DNA of 49,486 bases, taken from NCBI RefSeq assembly GCF_016862075.1, contig NZ_BOMG01000124.1, positions 1 to 49,486 on the forward strand, given 5' to 3'. Numbering within the stretch: position 1 is the first letter of the stretch; each line of letters starts with the position of its first letter. This document shows positions 1-9,238 of the stretch, one piece after another. A program made the translations under genes and the position numbers. The notes beneath the pieces are model-generated. The model was not told the DNA's origin and ran no database searches. It saw nothing but the letters and a program-made list of their open reading frames with translations. This stretch comes from Actinoplanes couchii (GTDB taxonomy: Bacteria; Actinomycetota; Actinomycetes; Mycobacteriales; Micromonosporaceae).

Positions 1-92
1 GACGGGCCCAGGTCCGGCCGACGGGCCCAGGTCCGGCCGACGGGCCCAGGTCCGGCCGACGGGCCCAGGTCCGGCCGACGGGCCCAGGTCCG
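1..92. repeat. 19-bp tandem repeat array, cut by window edge
   Basis: The unit GACGGGCCCAGGTCCGGCC is repeated head to tail without a mismatch: four full copies (1-19, 20-38, 39-57, 58-76) and a 16-base partial copy (77-92). The array continues to the left of the window, so its full length is unknown. Each unit contains the palindrome GGGCCC. No reading frame through it resembles a protein I know. It lies downstream of the 3' end of the minus-strand gene at 387-2114. Confidence 0.95.
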
Positions 93-386
93 AAAGTAAA
101 AGTCAGCGAGCAGCAGCGACACCGGTTAGCCGACCGACGTGACCATCCGGGGCTGCGGCACGGGAAAACCAACTCCGGGCAGCGGGCAGCCGGTGGTGGG
201 CAGCCACCTCCGAGAGGCGGGCGGAGGACAGCCAACGGCGGGCAACCACCTCAGGGCAACGGACAGCGGGCAACCAGCAGCGGGCGACGGGCACAGCGAG
301 GGGCAACCAGCGGCGGGCAGCGGGCAACCAGCGGCGGGCGACGGACATCCAGCGACAGCCGGCGGGCAACGGGCGGCGCTACTGGA
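93..386. repeat. Gene-free GC-rich degenerate repeats
   Basis: I see no convincing gene in this stretch. It is made of short, imperfect GC-rich repeats. The clearest is an 18-mer beginning GGGCAACCAGC, present at 268-285 (one mismatch), 301-318 and 322-339. Open frames exist on both strands, but they encode only monotonous Arg/Trp/Ala/Pro or Gly/Gln/Pro strings and have no ribosome binding site. It is probably an expanded, non-coding 3' flank of the gene that ends at 387. Confidence 0.6.
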
Positions 387-2114
387 TCACTCGTAGCGGC
401 GTGCCGCGGCCTGGCGGGCCATCTGCTGGCGCACGTCCAGCTGTTCTGTCCAGGGGCGACGCGTCGTTGCGTTGCTGACCGATGGCCGGAAATCCTCGTT
501 GACGCCGACCATCGGGGCGCCGACCTGGCCCTGGTTCTCATAAGGGTGCCGGCTTGCGGTCGTGTGAGGATTTCCGCTCGTCACCGGATAGGACTGGCCA
601 CCCGCAGCCGAGTAGTTGTTCCCACCCGCGGCATAAGACTGACCAGCGGCGGAGCCATATGGATGATCGCTTACCGGCAAAGGATGATCGCTCGCGGGCA
701 GCGCTTGGCCGCTCGCTGGTTCCAGACGACCGTGAGCCGATGACGAGTGGCCCTGAGCTGGCAGCGGGTAGTCGTGCCCAAGGGGCGGGTGGTCGGTCCC
801 GGAAAGCGGGTGATCGGTCCCAGAGAGCGAGTAATCGTTCCCGGAGTGCGGGTGGTCATGATCAGGAAGCGGGTGGTCGTGACCGGGGAGCGGGTGGAGC
901 GGGTGGTCGTGACCGGGGAGCGGGTGGTCGTGACCAGGGAGCGGGTGGTCGTGACCAGGGAGCGGATGGTTGCCTCTGGGCGTGCCGGTGGCGGAAGAGC
1001 CCGGATAACCGACCGTGGGCATCTCGGTCAGGCCGTCATGCTGGTGCCCGTCGACCAGGAACTGGGGTGAGACCGCCGGGCCATACCCGACCGCCGATGG
1101 GTCGCGGGAGACGATCGGGGCGAAACCGCCGTGTCGCCCGAACTCCGTGGGCCTGCGGTAGCCGAAATCGCCAGGCACAGCCGGAGCGTCGTGCCGGCCA
1201 GACTCGGCAGCCGAGACGTATGGCTCGAATCGCCCCGTATCGTCCGCGGGAAAGGCCGAGAAACCGGCGTCATCCGCGGAGAAGGCCGAGCCGGACCTCA
1301 ATGACTCATCCGGCGCCCGGAAACCCGGCGCAGTGAAGGCACCCGGCTCGCTGAAGGAACCCGGTGCGGTGAAGGAACCCGACTCGCTGGAAGTACCCGG
1401 TGCGGTGAAGGAGCCGGAGGAACCCGGCGTACTGAAGGAATAGCTATTTCCCCGGCGCTCGGACGGCGAGGCGGAGAGCGGCGCGACATGAGAAGCTCCG
1501 CGACCCGGCTGATCCTCGTCTCCGAACCAGAGGTTCGTATCGCCGGACGAGCCGGATGACCAGCCCATCGGCGAACCGCTGGCCGGGTGCGCCGCCATCG
1601 CCCCGCTGACCGGATGCATCGTCATCGCCCCGCTGACCGGATGCGCCGCCATCGCGCCACTGACCGGATGCACCATCGGTGAGCCGCCGACTGGGCGAAC
1701 CATCGGCGAGTCACCGGCCGTGACCGGCGCAGCGGTGGAAACGGTCGAAGCGGTGGAAGCGGTCAAAGCGGTGGAAGCGGAAGCGTCGAAGGGAACCGCC
1801 GGGTGCGCGGCGGACGAAGACGCGGCCATCGAGGCGGGGCGCAGCATCGACGCCCCGGGTGAGGCCGATTCGCGGGCGACCGGGTGTGCGGTGGAAGCCC
1901 CGGCGACCACGTCGTTGAACTTGACCATCAGGGCGACCGTGAACGGCAGGACCAGCACGCCCCACCAGCTGACCAGCTCGGCCAGGGCCAGCAGGACCCC
2001 GAGGACCACCGCGCCCTCGAGGAAGACGAAACAGAGCAGGCCGCTGGGCGCCAGGTGCCGCAGGCACAGGACCCGCGCGTAGAGCGGCTGGCCGGCCGGG
2101 CGGGGACGGGTCAT
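387..2114 (-). CDS. Repeat-rich membrane protein of unknown function
   Basis: A 575-residue protein I do not recognise. Residues about 20-70 hold two hydrophobic segments (around LLCFVFLEGAVVLGVLLALAE and WWGVLVLPFTVALMV), so the N-terminus is probably a membrane hairpin. The remaining 500 residues are low-complexity: Ala/Ser-rich stretches, three HPVSGAM-type 9-residue repeats, FTAPGS-type repeats, and a His-rich section built on GHDHPLP. The extreme C-terminus (WTEQLDVRQQMARQAAARRYE-like) is charged and may be the only other conserved part. The start codon overlaps the holA stop by four bases (ATGA), so the two are probably translationally coupled. The membrane part is plausible; the function is unknown. 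Confidence 0.75.
   Translation of the reverse strand: MTRPRPAGQPLYARVLCLRHLAPSGLLCFVFLEGAVVLGVLLALAELVSWWGVLVLPFTVALMVKFNDVVAGASTAHPVARESASPGASMLRPASMAASSSAAHPAVPFDASASTALTASTASTVSTAAPVTAGDSPMVRPVGGSPMVHPVSGAMAAHPVSGAMTMHPVSGAMAAHPASGSPMGWSSGSSGDTNLWFGDEDQPGRGASHVAPLSASPSERRGNSYSFSTPGSSGSFTAPGTSSESGSFTAPGSFSEPGAFTAPGFRAPDESLRSGSAFSADDAGFSAFPADDTGRFEPYVSAAESGRHDAPAVPGDFGYRRPTEFGRHGGFAPIVSRDPSAVGYGPAVSPQFLVDGHQHDGLTEMPTVGYPGSSATGTPRGNHPLPGHDHPLPGHDHPLPGHDHPLHPLPGHDHPLPDHDHPHSGNDYSLSGTDHPLSGTDHPPLGHDYPLPAQGHSSSAHGRLEPASGQALPASDHPLPVSDHPYGSAAGQSYAAGGNNYSAAGGQSYPVTSGNPHTTASRHPYENQGQVGAPMVGVNEDFRPSVSNATTRRPWTEQLDVRQQMARQAAARRYE
848..961. repeat. 21-bp tandem repeats coding GHDHPLP
   Basis: Five copies of a 21-base unit (848-868, 869-889, 899-919, 920-940, 941-961), with a 9-base partial unit inserted at 890-898. 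Read on the minus strand they give the in-frame heptad GHDHPLP. More diverged copies (GTDHPLS, GHDYPLP) continue towards lower coordinates. The unit length is a multiple of three, so copy-number change would keep the frame. Confidence 0.9.
1594..1674. repeat. 27-bp tandem repeats coding HPVSGAMxx
   Basis: Three head-to-tail 27-base units (1594-1620, 1621-1647, 1648-1674) inside the membrane protein gene, coding the 9-residue repeat HPVSGAM plus two variable residues. Copies differ at only a few bases. Confidence 0.85.
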
Positions 2115-3130
2115 CGGGTGCCTCCGTCGCGGCGGGCTGTGGCGATGGCGAAGATCGTCTGCTCCAGGGCGTAGCCGCGGTCCTCGGCGCCGCCCTTGAC
2201 CGCGGCGTTGCAGTCGGCGGCGGCCCGCATGGCGTCGACCAGACCCTCGGGGGTCCAGCCCCGGCTGCGGGCCTGCGCCTTCTCGATCTTCCAGGCCGGC
2301 ATGCCCAGGGTGCTGGCCAGCTGGTAGGGGTTGCCGCGGCCGGCGGAGGCGACTCTCGCGACGGTCCGGACGCCGTCGGCCAGGGCATCGGCGATCGGCA
2401 CCGGGTCGACGCCGACGTGCAGGGCCCAGCGCAGCGCTTCCAGGGCACCGGGCAGGTCACCGACCATCGCGGCGTCGGCCACCGCGAAGCCGGTCACCTC
2501 GGCACGCCCTTTGTAGTAGCGCGCCACCACGGCCTCAGTGATCTTGCCGTCGGTGTCGGCGAGGAGCTGGGAACAGGCCGCGGCGATCTCCCGCAGGTCG
2601 TTGCCGACCGCCTGGAGCAGCGCGGACGCGGCGGACTCGTCACACCGGGCACCGTGCCGGCGGAACTCGTTGCGGACGAAGGCGGTGCGCTCGGCGTCCT
2701 TCTTCAGCTTCATCACCGGCACGACAGTGGCGCCGGCCGCCCGGAGCCCGTCGGCGAACGCCTTGCCCTTGGCCCCGCCGGCGTGCGTGACGATCAGGGT
2801 GACGTCGGGGTCGGGATTCTTCGCATAGGCCAGCAGGGTGGCGCTGAGATCCTTGCGCACGTCCTGCCCGTTACGGATGGTGAGGACACGCCGACCACCG
2901 AACAGTGACGGGCTCAGCATCTCGGCGACCTCGCCGGGGACCAGTGAACCAGCCTCGTACTCCCGGACGTCGGCACCGGGCTCGGCGGCCCGCGCCGCTT
3001 CGACCGTCTCGGCGACGGCACGAGCGGCGAGCAACTCCTCGTCTCCTTGGACGAGCAGCAGCGAGGGGGGCAGCGCGGCATTCACGTGCAACATCGTCGC
3101 ACGGGGCACCGACAGTTCCACGAGCCTCAC
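2111..3130 (-). CDS. holA: DNA polymerase III delta subunit
   Basis: The delta subunit of the clamp-loader complex, which opens the beta sliding clamp. It is about 339 residues, normal for the family. The N-terminal fold signature LLLVQGDEELLAARAV opens the AAA-like domain, and the middle carries LTIRNGQDVRKD and KGRAEVTGFAVADA, typical of actinobacterial HolA. The start is uncertain. The GTG at 3130 lacks a clear ribosome binding site, and the ATG at 3094 or GTG at 3085, directly before AALPPSLLLVQGDEE, would give a more usual N-terminus. It lies downstream of comEA-comEC as in mycobacteria, but with a separate 220-base upstream region. Its stop overlaps the next gene. Confidence 0.93.
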   Translation of the reverse strand: MRLVELSVPRATMLHVNAALPPSLLLVQGDEELLAARAVAETVEAARAAEPGADVREYEAGSLVPGEVAEMLSPSLFGGRRVLTIRNGQDVRKDLSATLLAYAKNPDPDVTLIVTHAGGAKGKAFADGLRAAGATVVPVMKLKKDAERTAFVRNEFRRHGARCDESAASALLQAVGNDLREIAAACSQLLADTDGKITEAVVARYYKGRAEVTGFAVADAAMVGDLPGALEALRWALHVGVDPVPIADALADGVRTVARVASAGRGNPYQLASTLGMPAWKIEKAQARSRGWTPEGLVDAMRAAADCNAAVKGGAEDRGYALEQTIFAIATARRDGGTR

Positions 3131-3354
3131 TCGTTAGCGCAGGCCGCTGATCACCGAACGCGAAACCAGACATATCGCCGGCCGGGCATGTCTTCACGCC
3201 CGTACAGTCGCCTGCTCAGGCCTAACACACCCGGTAGACATTTTGGCTGTTTGCCTCTCTATAGAGACCTATCAGGCATAAAGTCTGCCCACCGGAGTCC
3301 CCCTTCCGGGCGTGTCGCCTCCGTCACTGCGGCAGGTGTGCAGCGACGAAGCGA
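3131..3354. promoter_or_regulatory. holA upstream region with 12-bp palindrome
   Basis: The stretch between comEC and holA is clearly richer in A/T than its surroundings around 3210-3290. It contains the perfect palindrome TCTCTATAGAGA (3256-3267). It probably holds the holA promoter on the minus strand and the 3' end of comEC, but no exact -10/-35 pair can be assigned. The palindrome could be a dimeric regulator site or simply an A/T-rich promoter core. Confidence 0.35.
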
Positions 3355-5943
3355 TTACGGGGGGTCACCGCGACCGGCCACGGCCAGGCCGTCGTCGACC
3401 ACGATCGCCGCGACGTCCCCCGCCTCGTCGGTGCGCAGCACCCGGGCGCCGCCCCGGGCGATCCGCGCGAGCAGCACCGGGTTCGGATGCCCGTAGTCGT
3501 TGTCCCGTCCGACCGACACCAGCGCCACCGCCGGATCCACCGCGTCGAACAGTTCCGGCGCCTGCAGCGCGCTGCCGTGGTGGGCCACCTTCAGCACGTC
3601 CGAACGCAGCCCCGCCCCGAAGGCGGTCACCAACTCCTCCTGCTCCTCGGTCTCGGCATCCCCGAGGAGCAGGACCGAACGACCACCGAGCGTCGCCCGT
3701 ACGATCAGGGAATTGTTGTTGGGGTCGGAATTGGTGCCGCGCATCGGCGTGATCGGGCCGAGAACCTCCAGCCGCAGGTCACCGACCGTCCAGACCCATC
3801 CCGGGCCGACCGTCCGCAGCGCGATCCCGGCGCCGCCCGCGGCCGTCTCGACAGCGGCGCGGCCACCGGCGGGTTCCGGCCAGTCCGGGCCGATCACCGC
3901 GCCCACCGCACGGTCCCGGAAGACCCCGGCCACCCCGCCGATGTGGTCGGCGTGGAAATGGCTGACGACCAGGATCGCCACGTGCCGGATGCCGAGGCGG
4001 CGCAGGCAGTGGTCGATCGCGTTCGGTTCCGGACCGGCGTCGACGACCACCGCCCGCCCGGAGCCGGCCGGCAGCACCACGGCGTCACCCTGACCGACCG
4101 CGCACGCGACCACCAGCCAGCCCGGCGGCGGCCAGCCGGAGGCCAGCAGCCGCACCGGCAGGGCGCCGAGGATCGCGCCGAGGGCCACCACGGTCGCCAG
4201 CCGCCGGACGATCGCCCGCCGCGCCGCGCACAGGAACGCCACCGTCAGCAGCGCGAGCAGCACCCCGCCGAACGCGCCGCCCGGCCACGGCAGCGCCCCG
4301 GCCGGCACCCGGGCGCCGAGATGAGCGATCAGAACCAGCCACTCGGTGGGCCAGTGGCCGATCCAGGCGGCGAACTCGGCGGCCGCCGGCCAGACCGGGG
4401 ACAGCACCGCGGCGGTCACCCCGAACAGCGTGGCCGGTGCGATCGCCGGTACCGCGACCAGGTTGGCCGGCATCGCGACCAGACTGACGGTGCCGGAGAT
4501 CGCCGCGACCACCGGGCCACAGGCGATCTGGGCCGCGGCCGGTACCGCCAGCGCCTCCGCCACCCCGGCCGGACAGCCCCGGCGCCGCAAACCGTCCCGC
4601 CAGACCGGGGCGATCAGCAGCAGACCGGCCGTGGCCAGCACCGACAGCGCGAACCCCGGATCGGACGCCAGCTCCGGATCGGCGATCAGCAACACCGCGG
4701 CCCCGGCCGCCAGCGCCGGAACCGCCGCCCGTGGCCGCCCGGTGGCCAGCCCCAGCAGCCCGATCGCACCCATCGCGGCGGCCCGGATCACACTCGGCGA
4801 CGGGCGGGCCAGGATCACGAACCCGGCCAGCGCAACCGCGCACAGGACCGCGCAGAGCACCGGCCCGGCCCCGGCACGCCGGACCACGAAGAGGACGACC
4901 CCTACGACGATCGCGACGTTGGTTCCGGACACAGCAGTCAAATGCGTCATTCCGGTCGTACGGAAATCCTCTTCCAGCCCTGGGTCGAGCCGACTGGTGT
5001 CACCGACCACCAGGCCCGGCAGCAGTCCCCCGGAGTCGTCCGGCAGCGGCTCGCAGGCTCGTTGGAGCCCGGCCCGCAGCACTCCCGCCGCCCGCTGCGC
5101 CCACGACGGGCGGCCGATCGGCTCGGGCGCCTTCCGCACCGAGAGGACGGCGGCCCGCAGGTCACCGGGCCGCGGTGGCATCAGCCGCCCCGTGGCGACG
5201 ACCCGCTGCCCCGGAAGCAGCCCACGCCACCCCGGATCCGACCCCAGCACCAGCCCACGCGCATCCAGCCGGACAGCCGCCGAGCCCTCCGCGTCAACAC
5301 TCACCAGATCAACGGCGACAAGATAGGTGGGCGGCCCCGACGTCGACGCCAGGGCCCGCGGATCATCACGCACCACCATTTCCGCCTGTACGGTCGCCCC
5401 ACTCCCGACCAGCCCGGCCAGCACCGGAGCCTCCCGAACCGAAACCCGCCCCGCCGTGGCCACAGCCCCGCACCCGGCCCCGAGCGCCACCGCCACCCCG
5501 ATCCACCGAGCCCCCTTACGCCACCACCCACCCGCCTCCCGCTCGCCCCGCCCACGCCCAGCGCCTCCGACGGCGCCGGCCCGGCCCCGGCCGCCACTCC
5601 CGACCGCGGGAGCACCCGGCGAAACCGCGGACGCGTCCGGCGAGGATGCCAGTGGGCCGGAGGAGTGTGGTGCGTTTTGACCACTGAGCAGCGGAAACAG
5701 GATCAGCAACGGCGCGGCGGTCAAACCGGTGACTCCGATGGCCAGGCCCCAACCGGCAGACAGGTGAAGCGCGGCCAACGCCGCCATCCAGAGCCCCACC
5801 GTGAATCCGGCAAGCCGGAGATCCGGAATCCGGGCCTGCGAATCCGGAGCCGGCGACCGCGAAGCCGAGGATCGCGGGCTCGGGCCCGGGTCGGAAGAGC
5901 GCGGGCCCGGAGGCTGTCGGTGCTCAGGGGATTCGTGGGGCAT
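3355..5943 (-). CDS. comEC: ComEC/Rec2 DNA-uptake channel
   Basis: Inner-membrane channel for single-stranded DNA uptake, 862 residues. The disordered, Pro/Ser-rich first 35 residues and a second Gly/Ala-rich stretch near 105-140 flank the first membrane helices. The central competence domain carries the GLVVGDTSRLDPGLEEDFRTTGMTHLTAVSGTN-type signature (about residues 310-345), followed by many hydrophobic segments. The C-terminal metallo-beta-lactamase domain has HFHADHIGG (about residues 660-668) and the later KVAHHGS motif, the metal-binding pattern of nuclease-type ComEC. Start codon and comEA stop share one base (TGATG), so the pair is coupled. The N-terminal extension is longer than usual. 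Confidence 0.95.
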   Translation of the reverse strand: MPHESPEHRQPPGPRSSDPGPSPRSSASRSPAPDSQARIPDLRLAGFTVGLWMAALAALHLSAGWGLAIGVTGLTAAPLLILFPLLSGQNAPHSSGPLASSPDASAVSPGAPAVGSGGRGRAGAVGGAGRGRGEREAGGWWRKGARWIGVAVALGAGCGAVATAGRVSVREAPVLAGLVGSGATVQAEMVVRDDPRALASTSGPPTYLVAVDLVSVDAEGSAAVRLDARGLVLGSDPGWRGLLPGQRVVATGRLMPPRPGDLRAAVLSVRKAPEPIGRPSWAQRAAGVLRAGLQRACEPLPDDSGGLLPGLVVGDTSRLDPGLEEDFRTTGMTHLTAVSGTNVAIVVGVVLFVVRRAGAGPVLCAVLCAVALAGFVILARPSPSVIRAAAMGAIGLLGLATGRPRAAVPALAAGAAVLLIADPELASDPGFALSVLATAGLLLIAPVWRDGLRRRGCPAGVAEALAVPAAAQIACGPVVAAISGTVSLVAMPANLVAVPAIAPATLFGVTAAVLSPVWPAAAEFAAWIGHWPTEWLVLIAHLGARVPAGALPWPGGAFGGVLLALLTVAFLCAARRAIVRRLATVVALGAILGALPVRLLASGWPPPGWLVVACAVGQGDAVVLPAGSGRAVVVDAGPEPNAIDHCLRRLGIRHVAILVVSHFHADHIGGVAGVFRDRAVGAVIGPDWPEPAGGRAAVETAAGGAGIALRTVGPGWVWTVGDLRLEVLGPITPMRGTNSDPNNNSLIVRATLGGRSVLLLGDAETEEQEELVTAFGAGLRSDVLKVAHHGSALQAPELFDAVDPAVALVSVGRDNDYGHPNPVLLARIARGGARVLRTDEAGDVAAIVVDDGLAVAGRGDPP

Positions 5944-7364
5944 CAGACCGTCACCAGGTCTTTGAGTTGTTCGTAGCGGGCGTATCCGATTCCGTCCACC
6001 TTTCGTAGGTCGCTCACTGCCTTGAAACCGCCCTGGGCGTCGCGGGCGTCGAGGATTCGCTGGGCCAGCACCGGGCCCACGCCGGGCAGGGTGTCCAGGT
6101 CGGCCAGGGTTGCGGTGTTGAGGTTGACCAGCGAGCCGGCCGCTCCCGTCGCGCCGTTGCCCGGAGCCGGGGCGGGCGGGGCGGTCGTCGTGCCGGGTGG
6201 CAGGGTGACTCCGACCATGATCAGTTCGCCGTCGGTGACCCGGCGGGCAAGGTTGAGCACGGCCACGTCGACCCCGGGTAGGGCACCACCGGCGGCCTCC
6301 AGCGCGTCGGCGACCCGGGCGCCGGGACTGAGGCGCACCAGACCCGGCTTGCGCACCTTCCCACCGACCGCGACCACCACCTCGGCGGCCGACGCACCAG
6401 GCCCACCGTTCCCGCCGACAGCACCGTTGACACCGGCCGCACCGGACACACCGTTCGCACCGGCCGCACCGTTGGCACCACCGTTCACGCCGGCAGCGCC
6501 GTTCAAGCCGGCGGCGCCGTTCGGGTCGGCAGCGCCGTTCGCTCCGCCGGCGCCCGTGCCGACCGCGACGGATCCGCCCGGATCATTCGTCACCTCGTCG
6601 AGGCGGGGCCGCGAGCGCCACGCCAGGAAGGCCGCGACCAGCACGACGACCACGGCCACCGCGGTCAGCGCCCGCACACCGGGCCTCCCGGGATCGAAGG
6701 CGTCCAGCCACTGCCGCCGAGTGCTCTCGAACGCTCCCGCCGAGCTGAGCCCCGGCCCACCGGACTCGACCGGGTCAGCCGCTTCCCACCGCCCGGAGAA
6801 ACCGGGAAGCCCCCCGGAACCCACCACCGAAGAGGAAGACGACGACGAGGAAGAAGAAGACGGCTGCGAGGAGGAGTAGAGCGAAGAAGGATGAGGAGAA
6901 GCCGCCCCGGAGGAGACAACCGGAAAGCCCCCGGTCCCGGGCAAAGGACGGCCGGGAAGGGGAGAGCCACCGACGGGCCCCGGAGGAACGACACCGTCCG
7001 AGGGATGGATGGATTCGTCCAACGGTCCAGGGGAAACAGCCCGAATCGCGCCGGGTGCGTCCCATGGATAGGACGGCACGGACACCGGGATCACCCCGAA
7101 CGGCTCAGTGGAAGAGGCGCCGGAGACCCCGGAAGCCCCGAAACCCGCAGACCCCTCGGATGACGCTCCCGATGGAGGGAACCCACCCCGCGACCCCTCC
7201 CCGAAAGGGCTGAGATCCTCCTCCTCCGACCCCCAGGCCGGCACGATGTCCGCCCACTCCAGCGGCCCGGACTCCGGCACCCCCACCCGTCGGCGCGCAC
7301 CGGAGTCGAGCACCGCCCGCAGCCGCGCTCCCACGACGTCCCCGCTATCCTTCGCCTCTCGCAC
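5943..7364 (-). CDS. comEA: ComEA-like DNA-binding competence protein
   Basis: DNA receptor that hands DNA to ComEC, predicted at 473 residues from the GTG at 7364. A membrane segment (VRALTAVAVVVVLVAAFLAW) lies mid-protein. After it come a Gly/Asn/Ala linker, an SLBB domain (VVVAVGGKVRKPGLVRL ... VTDGELIMVG) and a C-terminal helix-hairpin-helix pair (VNLNTATLADLDTLPGVGP ... FKAVSDLRKVDGIGYARY). The 200 residues before the membrane segment are disordered and include an 11-Ser run; most ComEA proteins lack this. An upstream ATG at 7472 would overlap the divergent gene. The GTG at 7364 is preferred because a TACGGT hexamer ends six bases before it, which suits a leaderless transcript. Confidence 0.88.
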   Translation of the reverse strand: MREAKDSGDVVGARLRAVLDSGARRRVGVPESGPLEWADIVPAWGSEEEDLSPFGEGSRGGFPPSGASSEGSAGFGASGVSGASSTEPFGVIPVSVPSYPWDAPGAIRAVSPGPLDESIHPSDGVVPPGPVGGSPLPGRPLPGTGGFPVVSSGAASPHPSSLYSSSQPSSSSSSSSSSSVVGSGGLPGFSGRWEAADPVESGGPGLSSAGAFESTRRQWLDAFDPGRPGVRALTAVAVVVVLVAAFLAWRSRPRLDEVTNDPGGSVAVGTGAGGANGAADPNGAAGLNGAAGVNGGANGAAGANGVSGAAGVNGAVGGNGGPGASAAEVVVAVGGKVRKPGLVRLSPGARVADALEAAGGALPGVDVAVLNLARRVTDGELIMVGVTLPPGTTTAPPAPAPGNGATGAAGSLVNLNTATLADLDTLPGVGPVLAQRILDARDAQGGFKAVSDLRKVDGIGYARYEQLKDLVTV

Positions 7365-7376
7365 GGCCCGACCGTA
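7365..7376 (-). promoter_or_regulatory. Candidate leaderless promoter of comEA
   Basis: On the minus strand TACGGT (7376-7371) matches the actinobacterial -10 pattern TANNNT. It is followed by six bases and then the GTG start at 7364, so transcription would begin at or next to the start codon. There is no usable Shine-Dalgarno sequence at this start. Confidence 0.5.
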
Positions 7377-7406
7377 GGAACTTCCCGGCGAACCCGCCCG
7401 AGCCCC

Positions 7407-7432
7407 TGTGGACAACCCGGCACTGTGGATAA
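7407..7432. promoter_or_regulatory. Pair of DnaA-box-like sites
   Basis: TGTGGACAA (7407-7415) and TGTGGATAA (7424-7432) are direct repeats 17 bases apart. Their reverse complements, TTGTCCACA and TTATCCACA, both fit the bacterial DnaA-box consensus; the second is the perfect E. coli box and the first the favoured Streptomyces box. They lie between the divergent comEA and methyltransferase genes, upstream of both. Confidence 0.5.
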
Positions 7433-7453
7433 CCGAGAACCGAGGAACGCCCA

Positions 7454-8218
7454 GTGATCTCCCCCGAAGCAACAGCCGAAGCCGTACGAAAGCTCCGGAA
7501 AGCGGGTTGTGTCTTCGCCGAGGACGAGGCGCAGGCCTTGCAGGAGGCGGCCGTCGACGACCTGGCCCTGGCCGCCCTGGTGGACCGCAGAGCGACCGGC
7601 GAGCCCGTGGAACAGGTGGTCGGCTGGGCGAATTTCTGCGGGGTACGCGTACACCTCGCCCCCGGTGTCTTCGTCCCCAGAGTCCGCAGCGAACTACTCG
7701 TGGAAACAGCGGCCGCCCAGCCGGCCACCACAGTGGTGGACCTGTGCTGCGGCTCCGGCGCCCTGGGCCTGGCCCTTCGCCACCGCCGCCCGGAGATCAC
7801 CCTGCACGCGGCCGACCTGGACCCCCGGGCGGTGGCCTGCGCCCGGCGGAACCTGGGCGGCAACGTCCACCGGGGCGACCTGTTCGAGGCACTGCCACCG
7901 GAGTTGCGGGGCCGGATCGACCTGCTGCTGGCGAACGTCCCCTACGTGGCGACCGCCCACATCCCGTTCCTGCCCGCCGAGGCCCGGGTGCACGAACCCC
8001 ACACGGCGCTGGACGGCGGCGACGACGGCCTGCAGATCTTCCGCCGGGTGGCGAAGGAGGCAAAACACTGGCTGTCCCCCCGGGGCCTGCTGATTTCCGA
8101 GATTACCGAGGCGCAGACCACACCGGCGATCGAGATCACCACACGGCACGGATTGACGCCCACCGTGGTGACCGACGATGATCTCGACGCCCGCGCGATC
8201 CTGGCGCGTTTTCTGTAA
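7454..8218 (+). CDS. PrmC-related protein glutamine methyltransferase
   Basis: SAM-dependent methyltransferase of 254 residues in the HemK/PrmC-related group (the subfamily often called putative protein N5-glutamine methyltransferase). The SAM-binding motif I is VVDLCCGSGALGLAL (about residues 96-110). The acidic motif II is LHAADLDPRAVACARRN. The catalytic NPPY loop of true PrmC is here NVPY (residues about 160-163), a variation seen in this subfamily. Its substrate is not known and it is probably not the main release-factor methylase. The GTG start at 7454 has GAGGA eight bases upstream. It is followed 12 bases later by the next gene. Confidence 0.85.
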   Translation: MISPEATAEAVRKLRKAGCVFAEDEAQALQEAAVDDLALAALVDRRATGEPVEQVVGWANFCGVRVHLAPGVFVPRVRSELLVETAAAQPATTVVDLCCGSGALGLALRHRRPEITLHAADLDPRAVACARRNLGGNVHRGDLFEALPPELRGRIDLLLANVPYVATAHIPFLPAEARVHEPHTALDGGDDGLQIFRRVAKEAKHWLSPRGLLISEITEAQTTPAIEITTRHGLTPTVVTDDDLDARAILARFL

Positions 8219-8230
8219 AGAAAGAGGTCA

Positions 8231-9238
8231 ATGGCGGTGGGCCTGCTGCGGAGGATCGCCCGCGCCCGGCTGGCCGGCCGGATGCTGCGCCGCCTGCGCC
8301 GGGCCGGCGTGACGGACGCCCGCTACCTGTCCCGGCCGTTCGAGGTGCGGTTCACCGCGCCGGGCGACAGCGAGCCGACGATCCTGCCGCTGGCCCCGTT
8401 CCTGGCCGGGCAGCGGTCGCTGGACGATCTGATCGGCGAGCTGCTGCGGGTGCCGCCGGTGTGGGGGGACGCGGCGCCGATGCTGCGGCCGGTGTTGCGC
8501 GGGGCGGCGCCGGGCGCGCCGCTGAGCCGCCCGGCGTTGCCGTTCCTGTCCGAGTTCGTGGTGGTCGATCAGCCCGACACGATGACGTACGTCACCCCGG
8601 CCCAGTCCGCGACCTGGCGCTCCACCCCGGACCGGATCTTCGCCACCGCACGCGCCAACCTGTCCGGCGCGGTGCTGCACGGTTCGGCGACGACGGTCCG
8701 CTTCGTCGACGACGGCAACGCCTACTGGACCTCGCACCTGCTGCTGCCGGGCTGGTTGCAGCGCCTGTCGGAGCAGGTCGGCGGGGTTCCGGTGGCGTTC
8801 GCGCCGGAGCGGGGCACGCTGCTGGTGACGGCGGACGGCGGCCCGCACCTGGCGGCGCTGTTCGCCGAGGCGGAGGCGCTGTTCCTGCGGTCGCCGCACG
8901 CGTTGAGCCCGATGGCGTACGTCAGTGACGAGAACGGCTGCACGGTCCCCTACCGCAACGAGAAGCTGCAGCGCACGGTCCGGCGGGCGGAGAGCCTGCT
9001 CGCCATGCGTGAGTACGCCGCCCAGGGTCTCCTGTTGACGCTGGTGGACGGCTGGCGGACCCGGGCGGCGTGGCCGAGGGACGAGCCGGTCGTGCTGCCG
9101 GAGGCCGACGAGGTGCTGGTCGGCGAGACCGTCGTCCCGTGGGCGGAGCTGGTGCCGCACCTGACCCGCACCGACGAGCAGCCGCCGCGGTGGACCGCGA
9201 GCGGGTGGCCCGTATCGGGAGATCAGGTCCTGGAATGA
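8231..9238 (+). CDS. Conserved protein of unknown function, DUF1444-like
   Basis: A 335-residue soluble protein without signal peptide or membrane segment. Its middle (LSEFVVVDQPDTMTYVTPAQSATW, then IFATARANL, then a region ending GGVPVAFAPERGTLLVTADGG) recalls the DUF1444/YtpQ layout, in which a prediction-of-conduct-like acidic segment precedes a beta-rich core. That resemblance is by eye only. The ATG is preceded by AGAGGTCA, a good ribosome binding site. It probably shares a transcript with the methyltransferase and ends in a 16-base tail-to-tail overlap with degV on the other strand. Confidence 0.65.
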   Translation: MAVGLLRRIARARLAGRMLRRLRRAGVTDARYLSRPFEVRFTAPGDSEPTILPLAPFLAGQRSLDDLIGELLRVPPVWGDAAPMLRPVLRGAAPGAPLSRPALPFLSEFVVVDQPDTMTYVTPAQSATWRSTPDRIFATARANLSGAVLHGSATTVRFVDDGNAYWTSHLLLPGWLQRLSEQVGGVPVAFAPERGTLLVTADGGPHLAALFAEAEALFLRSPHALSPMAYVSDENGCTVPYRNEKLQRTVRRAESLLAMREYAAQGLLLTLVDGWRTRAAWPRDEPVVLPEADEVLVGETVVPWAELVPHLTRTDEQPPRWTASGWPVSGDQVLE